Of a DNA stretch of 30,788 bases, positions 1 to 6,757 are shown in pieces. A program made the translations under genes and the position numbers. The DNA is from a virus. The notes beneath the pieces are model-generated. The model was not told the DNA's origin, did no database searches, and worked only from the letters and a program-made list of their open reading frames with translations. The DNA is taken from positions 1 through 30,788 of IMG/VR virus record IMGVR_UViG_3300028844_001798. The stretch is one strand, 5' to 3'. Within the stretch, counting starts at the first letter, position 1. Each line of letters begins with the position of its first letter.

Positions 1-1
1 A

Positions 2-1372
2 GAAAATACTATTGAGAAGGCAGATTCTACTCGTCTTGTAAAAGAAGGAGAAAGTGGAGTTGTTGCTGACTCAGGCGGTGCTACCGTATCTGGTGGCTGG
101 GGAGGTGTAACTGATCCAGGCTACCCAGGTGTAGGTCCATTCGCAGCTACTGACGCAGGCATTGGGCTTGCCCCTTTCGCGGAAGGAAGCACTTCAGGGC
201 CAAACGCAGTAAACCCAACCGGAAACCTAGGAGGGCAACTAAACCCAGAACAGGCTAATCGTTTTATTGATTACGTTTGGGACGCTACTGTACTGGCTAA
301 GGATGGCCGTCGTATCAACATGCGTGCAAACACTATGGAGATTGATAAAGTCAACGTAGGTGAGCGCGTAATTCGTGGTGCGAAGCAGGCACTTGCTATT
401 TACGAGAACGCTGCTGCAAAGTTCACTAAGATTGAACTGGTAACCACCAAGATTCGTCTTGACTGGGAGGTTTCAACTGAAGCACTTGAAGATAACATCG
501 AGGGTGCTGCTCTTGAGGACCATCTGGTGCGTTTGATGACCAATGCTTTTGGTAATGATCTAGAAGATTTGGCTATCAACGGTGATCGCAACATTCAGGT
601 AGGTGACCCACTAGGTAATGGTGGAGTTGCTACTGATAATGATGTTGCTTTCCTGAGCATTCTTGATGGTTTCTGTACTCAGACCGTGAATGGTGCTCGT
701 AACAGCGCCAATCTAGGAGATCAGGCTGCTCACTTTGTTGAGGGGCCTGTTCCCGGTGATGATGGCCTTATCATTTGGTCACCTGAGATTCTACAGAATG
801 TCATCAATGCATTGCCACGCAAGTACCGTGCAGTTCGATCTGGTCTAAAGTTCTACGCTAGTACCGACACTTTCAACAATATTGTTCAGAGTAACGGAAC
901 CGGCCCATTTGGAACTTACGATCAAAACATCTGGACTTACGAATCTCGTAACACCTACCTAGATGGAAATGATCAGACCATTGGACCTGCTAGGCAGACT
1001 CGTGTTCTCGGTATTCCTGTTCTTGAGGTTCCTTACTTCCCCGACAATCATGTTGAACTGACATTCCCCGCCAACCGTGTGTGGGGTTTCCAGCGCAACA
1101 TTACTGTCAACCGGGAGTACCAGCCTAAGAAGGATACCATTGAGTACACTGTGTTTGTTCGTTTTGGTATTGCCTGGGAAGAGTTGGACGCAGTTGCTTA
1201 CGCTACTGCTAGTGATGATTCATCAGATGGTTCATTTGATGGCATCTACTACCCACAGATTCCTGAGCCTTACTGGGACTGTGATACTGCTGAGCGTATT
1301 GCTGGTGCAGCCGTTTGTGATGACGCATCATCTGATGATTCAGGTGATGATTCAGACGGACTACTGCCGTAG
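2..1372 (+). CDS. major capsid protein (HK97 fold), 5' end missing
   Basis: The reading frame is open from base 2 to the TAG at 1370-1372, so 456 residues are visible and the true start lies upstream of the window; the internal ATG at 320 is not the start. The product forms the icosahedral head shell. The stretch around visible residues 80-120 (LNPEQANRFIDYVWD, then RINMRANTMEIDKVNVGERV) is the kind of segment found in major capsid proteins of actinobacteriophages. The C-terminal half (GFQRNITVNREYQPKK, FVRFGIAWEELDAVAYA) fits the last strands of an HK97-like fold. The very C terminus is an unusual Asp/Ser-rich acidic tail with two cysteines. Codons ending in C (AAC, TAC, TTC) are more frequent here than in the neighbouring genes, as expected for an abundant protein. 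A terminator follows at once. Family assignment is from recognition, not a search. Confidence 0.88.
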   Translation, partial: ENTIEKADSTRLVKEGESGVVADSGGATVSGGWGGVTDPGYPGVGPFAATDAGIGLAPFAEGSTSGPNAVNPTGNLGGQLNPEQANRFIDYVWDATVLAKDGRRINMRANTMEIDKVNVGERVIRGAKQALAIYENAAAKFTKIELVTTKIRLDWEVSTEALEDNIEGAALEDHLVRLMTNAFGNDLEDLAINGDRNIQVGDPLGNGGVATDNDVAFLSILDGFCTQTVNGARNSANLGDQAAHFVEGPVPGDDGLIIWSPEILQNVINALPRKYRAVRSGLKFYASTDTFNNIVQSNGTGPFGTYDQNIWTYESRNTYLDGNDQTIGPARQTRVLGIPVLEVPYFPDNHVELTFPANRVWGFQRNITVNREYQPKKDTIEYTVFVRFGIAWEELDAVAYATASDDSSDGSFDGIYYPQIPEPYWDCDTAERIAGAAVCDDASSDDSGDDSDGLLP

Positions 1373-1383
1373 TATCTGTTAAT

Positions 1384-1427
1384 ACATGTTGGGGCAGCCT
1401 CGTTTGGGGCTGCCCCTCATGTGTTTT
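1384..1427 (+). terminator. intrinsic terminator after the capsid gene
   Basis: A 9-bp perfect stem GGGGCAGCC (1391-1399) / GGCTGCCCC (1408-1416) has an 8-base loop. It is extended by an outer stem ACATG (1384-1388) / CATGT (1418-1422) and followed by TTTT at 1424-1427. It lies 12 bases after the capsid stop codon and just before a -10 element, so it probably separates abundant capsid mRNA from the neck operon. Confidence 0.85.
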
Positions 1428-1429
1428 CG

Positions 1430-1438
1430 TGGTATAAT
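1430..1438 (+). promoter_or_regulatory. extended -10 promoter TGGTATAAT for the neck operon
   Basis: TGG followed by a perfect TATAAT (1433-1438). No recognisable -35 lies 16-18 bases upstream, where the terminator stem is. The start of transcription would be near 1445, giving a leader of about 20 bases with the GGAGGA ribosome site before the ATG at 1464. The same TGNTATAATNG motif recurs five more times in the window. Confidence 0.72.
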
Positions 1439-1463
1439 GGTTGAGAGACTAGTTGGAGGAAAA

Positions 1464-1964
1464 ATGTCTTTGAAGAATAAAAGTTTGAAAGAGTTAAAGG
1501 AGATTGCTGCTGATAAGGGCATCAATGTTAATGGTCTGAAGAAGGCTGATGTTGTTGATGCTCTTGAGCGTGATGCACAATTGGATGCTAAAGGTATTCT
1601 GATTCGTAAGCCTGTTGAGGCTGAAGAACCAGCACCAGAAGAAAATGTTATTACTTATGATCCTAAAGAACAAAAGGGTCAGAAGAGCAAGTCTAATCCT
1701 AACATGGTTTATGATGGTAATAATGCTATGGTGTCTAAGGGTGCTGGTCATAGTGTTCCTACTGGCCCTGCTCCTAAACGTCCTGCAAATGTTAACAATA
1801 AGATTGCTTTGTTTTTAGGCAACAGTGTTTCTTCAAAGGCTGGTAAGTTTCCATCTGGTTATAATTTTGTTACAAGGGAGGTAGCCAATAAGTTGATGCG
1901 CTATCCTTTTGTGCGTCTTGCTTCGCCTGAAGAAGTTGCGCGTCACTATGGCGTTAAGAAGTGA
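1464..1964 (+). CDS. SAP/Rho-N-like small head protein, unknown function
   Basis: 166 residues. I chose the ATG at 1464 because GGAGGA (1455-1460) sits just upstream; the longer frame from the ATG at 1386 would start inside the terminator hairpin and upstream of the promoter. Residues 5-38 (SLKELKEIAADKGINVNGLK and on) have the two-helix pattern of SAP, HeH or Rho N-terminal domains, which bind nucleic acid or act as small protein-binding modules. The middle (about 45-100) is low-complexity and polar. The C-terminal 60 residues look folded, with no function I recognise. It lies between capsid and adaptor genes, so a head-associated or DNA-contacting role is possible. It overlaps the next gene by four bases (GTGA). 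Confidence 0.75.
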   Translation: MSLKNKSLKELKEIAADKGINVNGLKKADVVDALERDAQLDAKGILIRKPVEAEEPAPEENVITYDPKEQKGQKSKSNPNMVYDGNNAMVSKGAGHSVPTGPAPKRPANVNNKIALFLGNSVSSKAGKFPSGYNFVTREVANKLMRYPFVRLASPEEVARHYGVKK

Positions 1965-2275
1965 GTCGTCACAGTCACATTCACGTTAATTACAAGGCTA
2001 AAGAGTATGTTGTTAAGCCTGATACTGAGGTGGCAAACTGGTCTAGTGCTAACAGGATTTATTTGTTTCCTATCAAGCCTAATGATTGGTTGGGCGGGGT
2101 AAAGCCAAAGCCACCTGTTATTATTAAGCCACCAATTAATCCTGATCCACCTATTGTTGGTTTAAAGAACTATAATGTTTTAAAGAGTTGGTTTGTCAAT
2201 TCTTCAAGTAATTGCTGTTACAACAGTAATGCTTGGAATCAAGTTACTAATTACGATGAGTTAGCGAGTGTATAA
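1961..2275 (+). CDS. small proline-rich protein, unknown
   Basis: 104 residues from a GTG at 1961 that overlaps the previous TGA (GTGA), so translation is probably coupled; the upstream AAGAAG is a poor ribosome site. Residues about 45-70 form a Pro/Lys/Ile-rich linker (KPKPPVIIKPPINPDPP), and the C-terminal third is Asn/Ser/Cys-rich. Its TAA overlaps the ATG of the adaptor gene by one base. No family recognised. Position between capsid and adaptor suggests a minor head or neck component. Confidence 0.65.
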   Translation: MSRHSHIHVNYKAKEYVVKPDTEVANWSSANRIYLFPIKPNDWLGGVKPKPPVIIKPPINPDPPIVGLKNYNVLKSWFVNSSSNCCYNSNAWNQVTNYDELASV

Positions 2276-3348
2276 TGGAACTTTTGCGTTTGCCTCCTAA
2301 TCCTCTTGAGTTAGAGTTGACTGGTTTTCAGCCAGGTTTGCCAGTTGCTATTGCTATTTATTCTGATAAGAATGAAGTGTTGCAGCCTTGCTATTTTTCT
2401 AAGGATGATACTCTTGCGTTGGAGAAGGAAAACTTTTTTTGTACTGAGGCAGACGGTGGTGGAGTTATTGAGTTGACTTTACCTCATCAGTTCTCTCGCT
2501 ATGATCGTGAGTACACTGTTAGTGTTTATGATAATTCTGAGGGGGTATGGGATTATGAGACTTTTGAGCAGTGTTACACTGGCATGTTTTTAGAGCATCC
2601 TGAGGACGATTTGTTGTTTACTGAGAATCTTCGTATCTACCGCCCATATATTGATATTGAGCAATTGTCTCCTAGTGAGGATCAAGTTGCTCGGTATATT
2701 AATGCTGAGCGTCTTGCCCGTTTGATGATTGACAACATTGTTGGTCTTGGCACTTATACTGGTGGGTTCTATTATCGGTTACAGGTTATTGATTTGCAGG
2801 GCTTGGGTACTGATCGTTTGAGTGTTGGTGATCGTGCTAACAAGTTGTTACGTTTGGATGAGAATAATCGGACGGTATATCTTAAAGATTGTAAGACTAA
2901 TGAAAAGTATTATAAGTTAAACTCTGACAAAAACTCTATCGTTCCTTGGTATCCTCATGGCTATCATCATAATCGTCTTGATCGTAGGCTTCCTCGCCAT
3001 AGCATTCCAGGCCGAAGTTCTGATTCTTACCAGTATGGATATAACTATGGTCTTGCTTTGGGCGGTAGAGGTGCTGAGTTTAAAAATGGTTACAACTATA
3101 CTGCTTGGTTAGAGTGTGGTTGGCCTATGGTTCCTCAAGATATTCAGGATTGTACTGCACTAATTATTAACGATATGATTTGTGGTGCGCCTAACTATTG
3201 GTCACAGTATGTTGATAAATATGAAACCAAAGACTTTAAAATTACTTTTAACACTATGCGTTTGGATGGAACTGGAAATAGAATTGTTGACCAAACCCTA
3301 ATGAGATATTTTGGTGACCAACTGTATAGTAACGTAAGGGTGTTGTAG
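2275..3348 (+). CDS. putative head-tail adaptor (connector)
   Basis: 357 residues. The ATG overlaps the preceding TAA (TAATG), implying coupled translation. Residues about 130-205 and 285-335 have the feel of gp6/gp15-type adaptors that form a ring under the portal: QVARYINAERLARLMIDNIVG, then LQVIDLQGLGTDRLSVGDRA, and late in the protein WPMVPQDIQDCTALIINDMI followed by an NYWSQYVDKYETKDFKITF segment. The first 130 residues look like a beta-rich extra domain, which makes the protein longer than a minimal adaptor (about 100-200 residues). Gene order (capsid, this gene, stopper, gp10-like, terminator, tube) supports the role. An alternative is another neck or minor head protein. Confidence 0.6.
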   Translation: MELLRLPPNPLELELTGFQPGLPVAIAIYSDKNEVLQPCYFSKDDTLALEKENFFCTEADGGGVIELTLPHQFSRYDREYTVSVYDNSEGVWDYETFEQCYTGMFLEHPEDDLLFTENLRIYRPYIDIEQLSPSEDQVARYINAERLARLMIDNIVGLGTYTGGFYYRLQVIDLQGLGTDRLSVGDRANKLLRLDENNRTVYLKDCKTNEKYYKLNSDKNSIVPWYPHGYHHNRLDRRLPRHSIPGRSSDSYQYGYNYGLALGGRGAEFKNGYNYTAWLECGWPMVPQDIQDCTALIINDMICGAPNYWSQYVDKYETKDFKITFNTMRLDGTGNRIVDQTLMRYFGDQLYSNVRVL

Positions 3349-3350
3349 TT

Positions 3351-4076
3351 ATGCCTAGGATGCGTATGAAGCGTGGTGGACAGGTAATGCCACGCCATGA
3401 ACTTTTAGAAGGCTGCTTTTTGCCTGGTTCTGGTGTAGATGATGAACTATGTCCAGACTGGAAGCCGCCTCCCCCTGACATTATTGATCCTCCTGATCCT
3501 GATAACTGCCCCCCGTGGTGGCCTGATTGGGCGTGTGATGGCACTGGCCGTCCCGAAGAGTCTGATGACCCCGATAATAGCGGCGGCGGTGGTGGTATTA
3601 CTTGGCCACCTTTCCCTGACTTTCCTGGCTTTGAATCAACTCTTTATCCTATGTTTGCTGTTGTTTGGTATGCTGCTCACGATCAAGATGATTTTGGTCA
3701 TATTAAAAAGAAATGGTTTCCTGATCATATCTTTTACTCTAATGTTAGTCAGACTACTAACTATAAAGATCAGCAGGTCACTCCTAATCAGATTATTATT
3801 GTTGAGGACATGTTGGCTTTGCAAACTTTAGACGATGTTCGTGTTGACAGATTTGGTGGTCTGCACTCTATGACAGACATTTTAATTTCGCACATCGGAT
3901 ACTATAGTTCTTATGATCGTGGATACAAAAACATTTACTACGAATCTGGCGGAACCCGTAAGGGGCAGCCAACCTTGTATGAAGTTTCAGGTGTATTGCC
4001 TCACAATGGTTTTGAAGGCAATGACTACTTTAAGGTTGTTGTTTCTCGCAGTATGCATCAGGAGTTGTTAGACTAA
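3351..4076 (+). CDS. putative head-tail stopper (head closure)
   Basis: 241 residues from the ATG at 3351, two bases after the previous stop, with AAGGG at 3336-3340; in-frame ATGs also occur at 3360 and 3366. The N-terminal third is an odd Pro/Trp/Asp-rich stretch (KPPPPDIIDPPDPD, then CPPWWPDWACDG) followed by a five-glycine run, probably a flexible linker. The C-terminal 130 residues are beta-rich and end LYEVSGVLPHNGFEGNDYFK followed by VVVSR, as in small barrel stopper proteins that seal the adaptor ring and dock the tail. The role is mainly inferred from gene order. Confidence 0.5.
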   Translation: MPRMRMKRGGQVMPRHELLEGCFLPGSGVDDELCPDWKPPPPDIIDPPDPDNCPPWWPDWACDGTGRPEESDDPDNSGGGGGITWPPFPDFPGFESTLYPMFAVVWYAAHDQDDFGHIKKKWFPDHIFYSNVSQTTNYKDQQVTPNQIIIVEDMLALQTLDDVRVDRFGGLHSMTDILISHIGYYSSYDRGYKNIYYESGGTRKGQPTLYEVSGVLPHNGFEGNDYFKVVVSRSMHQELLD

Positions 4077-4747
4077 TGATTACTGCTACTGCTAATACTG
4101 CTATGGCTGAGGCTGTTTTAAGGAATGGTGCTGCCTATACCGAAGGTTTTGGTGTTGGTGCTAAAGATGGACTAGACATTTTGCTAACCAAGATTGGTGT
4201 TACTGCTGTTGAGGCGGCGGGTATTTTTATGGACAAAATGGCTGCTGCCAATCATCTTCATCATATTTATGAGTGGGGGCAGACAGGCAGTGCTGGTGGC
4301 AGACTGTTTGACTATGACTTTGTTGTTTCTGGAAATAGTGTTTTATTTTCAGGTGATTTAAAAGTTTCTAACACTGTTGCTCCTACTTCAACTGAGGTGT
4401 TTGGAAAGAAGGCTTTTGTTATGGAGGCAGGAGAGACTGTAACTATTAGTCCACAGTCAGCAGAAGCGTTAGCATTTAATTTTGGTGGAGAACAAGTTTT
4501 TGTGCGCGGTTCTGTCAACGTTTCTTGGCCTGGTGTTGCTGGAACTTTTCAAAGATATTCACAAGTATTCTTTGGAACTTATTTAAGGCAATCATTTTTG
4601 TTTGACATTATGAAACAACTAGAGACTGCTGACGAGTTTGTTGCTGGCTGGGCTGCCGGAGCAACGGGTGGCGGATTTGGTGCAGGTAGGGCTGCCGGTG
4701 TGAAATATATTAGTTCTCCTAAAATTGGTATTGCGGGTGTAGGCTAA
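4076..4747 (+). CDS. HK97 gp10-like neck / tail completion protein
   Basis: 223 residues; the ATG overlaps the previous TAA (TAATGA) and CAGGAG lies 11 bases upstream. The segment LHHIYEWGQTGSAGGRLFDY (about residues 62-81), followed by FGKKAFVMEAGETVTISP and FGGEQVFVRGSVNVSWPG, matches the sequence pattern of gp10-like proteins that lie at the head-tail joint of HK97-type phages. The N terminus is helical (GAKDGLDILLTKIGVTAVEA) and the C terminus Gly/Ala-rich. It sits between the putative stopper and terminator, as in other siphophages. The exact structural role in this phage is inferred. Confidence 0.6.
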   Translation: MITATANTAMAEAVLRNGAAYTEGFGVGAKDGLDILLTKIGVTAVEAAGIFMDKMAAANHLHHIYEWGQTGSAGGRLFDYDFVVSGNSVLFSGDLKVSNTVAPTSTEVFGKKAFVMEAGETVTISPQSAEALAFNFGGEQVFVRGSVNVSWPGVAGTFQRYSQVFFGTYLRQSFLFDIMKQLETADEFVAGWAAGATGGGFGAGRAAGVKYISSPKIGIAGVG

Positions 4748-5334
4748 TGTCAACTGCACTATATAGAATGTTTCCTCCACCAGTTTTAGGAATTAATAAA
4801 TATATTTGGGGGCAGATGTGCCTTATTGATCCTAGTCTTTCAGGCCAATACACTCTTGATAGTGGAAAAGAAATAATGCCGTTTTTTCCTCTCGCAGATT
4901 CGCGGGGTGGAGATTCAACCTGGGGAGAAAAACCATATGTAGTATATGACCAACTATTCAAAGTAAATGGACGACCTTTACCATATATCCACAGAGCACA
5001 GTTCGTTTACTATATTCGTGGACAAGCAACAGATAACGTAGTATGGTCAACAGCAATGCAACACATTGTTGATCGTGGAGATGACGCAGCACAAGACTGT
5101 AACGAATTCATTTGCAGAGAAAACTATGATCAACCAACATCAATATTTTACACAAAACTAAGAGGATTTATTATTGACGAAGCCCGAGATCAAAGAATTG
5201 ATTTGCAGGTAAGACAATACTATACAACGTCACTAATTGTAGAAGCAGACTACAGATACGATAAAGCAGCAAACAACGCTATTCCTAGCCAACCCTGGAC
5301 ATGGCCAGGAGTACAAGAAGACTGTTGTGACTAA
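4747..5334 (+). CDS. putative tail terminator protein
   Basis: 195 residues; the ATG overlaps the previous TAA. Tail terminators form the ring that caps the tail tube and joins it to the head. The pattern PYVVYDQLFKVNGRPLPYIH followed by RAQFVYYIRGQA and RGDDAAQDCNEF is compatible with this fold, and the gene lies directly before the tube gene, where terminators usually are. Codon use is strikingly different from the preceding gene: AGA for Arg, CAA, GCA, ACA and other A-ending codons instead of T-ending ones. It ends in DCCD. The family call rests on position plus weak pattern similarity. Confidence 0.55.
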   Translation: MSTALYRMFPPPVLGINKYIWGQMCLIDPSLSGQYTLDSGKEIMPFFPLADSRGGDSTWGEKPYVVYDQLFKVNGRPLPYIHRAQFVYYIRGQATDNVVWSTAMQHIVDRGDDAAQDCNEFICRENYDQPTSIFYTKLRGFIIDEARDQRIDLQVRQYYTTSLIVEADYRYDKAANNAIPSQPWTWPGVQEDCCD

Positions 5335-5339
5335 AACGA

Positions 5340-5348
5340 TGTTATAAT
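5340..5348 (+). promoter_or_regulatory. extended -10 promoter TGTTATAAT for the tail tube gene
   Basis: TGT plus perfect TATAAT (5343-5348), six bases after the preceding stop codon, followed by AG as at other members of the family. No -35 at the right distance. Transcription would start near 5355, giving a leader of about 47 bases before the tube ATG at 5402, the longest leader among the promoters here. Confidence 0.72.
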
Positions 5349-5401
5349 AGAGGTTGAGGAAACACGCCAAACTTTATAGTAAAGGAGTTGAAAAAAATAA
5401 T

Positions 5402-6340
5402 ATGGCTTATATTCGTGGAAATTCTAAAAACGTTCTCGTTGGTGCAGCAGCACTGTTCGTAAACGAGAACGGCCCAATCCCTTACCTCGGTAAAGAGTGT
5501 GAAGGCGGTCGAGCAGGTATTTGTACCCAGGAAGAGTATGACTACATGGTTGCAAACAAGTTGCCTGACCCTGTGTCAGCAATTTCTTACAAGAACACTC
5601 TTTCTTGCCCGTATTTGCCCGTACAAGATCACGTTGATCGGGACGAGGCAGACAGCGGCTGTGGTACATGTGGTGTCGATCAGAGCGATGATTGCACCTA
5701 CACCGAAGAAGGTGATGCTTGCCGTGAAAACCCTTACCGTAACGTAGGATACACTAGTGAAGGTATCGAGATCATGTTTGAGCCTGACTTCGGTGAAGTA
5801 CAGGTTGATCAGGTTCTTGACACCGTGAAACTATACAAGCAAGGTATGAAGGTTATGCTAAAGACTGCTTTTGCTGAAGCAACTTTGGAAAACCTATTGT
5901 ACGCTATTGCTGGCGGTAAGAATGATCTATGGGAAGAAGAGTTGGCGACTGGACAGACTGCTGCTGGGGACAATGATCCTAACCCCGCTGGTGGTCGTCC
6001 ACATAACTTTGATTCCAGGTGGGATGATGCTACTGCTTCATTAGACCTTGCGTCTGGTGAATTGGGCGAGTGCCCTGTGGAGCGTGGTCTTGTTGCTGTT
6101 GGTCCTGGCATTGGTGAGTGTGGCGATACCGAAGAGCGTATTTACATTGCTTATCGTGCGCTTTCAATTGAAACTGTAACTGTTTCAATTAAGCGTGACG
6201 AAGAGACAAAGTTTGACGTTACCTTCCGTTTGCTACCTGAAGATGTTACTGGTTCATACGGTAAGATCGTTGATCGTGACTGGCGACCAGATGCTGCAAC
6301 AGGTGAAGTTGATGCTTGCGGTAACACTGTAACACCTTAA
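5402..6340 (+). CDS. major tail tube protein, cysteine-rich
   Basis: 312 residues. I chose the ATG at 5402 over an upstream in-frame TTG at 5354, which lies at the predicted transcription start. AAGGAG (5382-5387) is 14 bases upstream, rather far. The gene has its own promoter and terminator, is followed by the chaperone/tape-measure pair and uses C-ending codons, all typical of the abundant tube subunit. Residues 119-170 (EGIEIMFEPDFGEVQVDQVL then KLYKQGMKVMLKTAFAEATL) and 274-291 (TFRLLPEDVTGSYGKIVD) fit a tube-type beta sandwich. Ten cysteines occur (33, 41, 69, 87, 90, 98, 107, 224, 240, 306), four within residues 87-107. That is unusual for a tube protein and could support disulfides or metal binding. 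Confidence 0.78.
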   Translation: MAYIRGNSKNVLVGAAALFVNENGPIPYLGKECEGGRAGICTQEEYDYMVANKLPDPVSAISYKNTLSCPYLPVQDHVDRDEADSGCGTCGVDQSDDCTYTEEGDACRENPYRNVGYTSEGIEIMFEPDFGEVQVDQVLDTVKLYKQGMKVMLKTAFAEATLENLLYAIAGGKNDLWEEELATGQTAAGDNDPNPAGGRPHNFDSRWDDATASLDLASGELGECPVERGLVAVGPGIGECGDTEERIYIAYRALSIETVTVSIKRDEETKFDVTFRLLPEDVTGSYGKIVDRDWRPDAATGEVDACGNTVTP

Positions 6341-6363
6341 TAGGTTCACCAATACAATTTAAT

Positions 6364-6405
6364 ATGTGAGTTGGCCCCCTGTGTAAAAGCAGGGGGCTTT
6401 CTCAT
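6364..6405 (+). terminator. intrinsic terminator after the tail tube gene
   Basis: GCCCCCTG (6374-6381) pairs with CAGGGGGC (6390-6397) across an 8-base loop and is followed by TTTCT. A weaker outer stem, TGAG (6367-6370) with CTCA (6401-6404), extends it. As after the capsid gene, the base of the hairpin contains CATG and runs straight into a TGGTATAAT promoter. Confidence 0.83.
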
Positions 6406-6406
6406 G

Positions 6407-6415
6407 TGGTATAAT
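6407..6415 (+). promoter_or_regulatory. extended -10 promoter TGGTATAAT for chaperone and tape measure
   Basis: TGG plus perfect TATAAT (6410-6415), directly abutting the terminator's outer stem; no -35 is visible. Predicted transcription start is near 6422. The AAAAGGAG site (6433-6440) precedes the ATG at 6446. Confidence 0.73.
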
Positions 6416-6445
6416 AGTAAAGAGCATTTATAAAAGGAGTTTAAA

Positions 6446-6757
6446 ATGGCTACTAAGGTTTACGAGACAGAAAAGGTTTCTCTTTATAGTGGAAAAGAAT
6501 TGAGTCTGCGTCCTTTAAAGATTGCAGTCCTTCGTGACTTTATGACTAAGTTTGAAGACCTTGGGGGCGTTGCTGATGATAGTGCAAAGTCTTTGGACGT
6601 TATTATTGATTGTGTCCAGATTGCTATGCGTCAGTATGCACCAGAACTGTCAGAAGATCGTGAAGCGTTGGAAGACGAAATTGATCTTCCCACTGCCTAT
6701 AAAATCATTGAGGTTGGGTCAGGAATTAAACTGAACGATGATGACCCAAACCAGTAG
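6446..6757 (+). CDS. tail assembly chaperone, short (G-like) form
   Basis: 103 residues with a good AAAGGAG site five bases before the ATG. This is the unshifted product of a two-frame chaperone gene placed between tail tube and tape measure, where lambda has G and GT. It likely coats the tape measure protein and recruits tube subunits during tail assembly, then leaves. The protein is helical and acidic with a conserved-looking start (YETEKVSLYSGKELSLRPL). The last codons before the TAG hold the slippery heptamer. Role from family knowledge, gene order and the frameshift signal. Confidence 0.82.
   Translation: MATKVYETEKVSLYSGKELSLRPLKIAVLRDFMTKFEDLGGVADDSAKSLDVIIDCVQIAMRQYAPELSEDREALEDEIDLPTAYKIIEVGSGIKLNDDDPNQ

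Noticed and set aside
1386-1463. ATG at 1386 as start of the SAP-like gene
   Set aside because: It lies within the terminator hairpin and upstream of the TGGTATAAT promoter; the ATG at 1464 has a clear GGAGGA.
2269-2276. TGTATAAT just before the adaptor start, and the similar TATAAT at 19308-19313
   Set aside because: Both arise from overlapping stop and start codons (TAATG) and lack the TGN extension; the genes are in tightly coupled operons.
5354-5401. TTG at 5354 as start of the tube gene
   Set aside because: It sits at the predicted transcription start and has no leader or ribosome site; MAYIRGN from 5402 is the natural N terminus.
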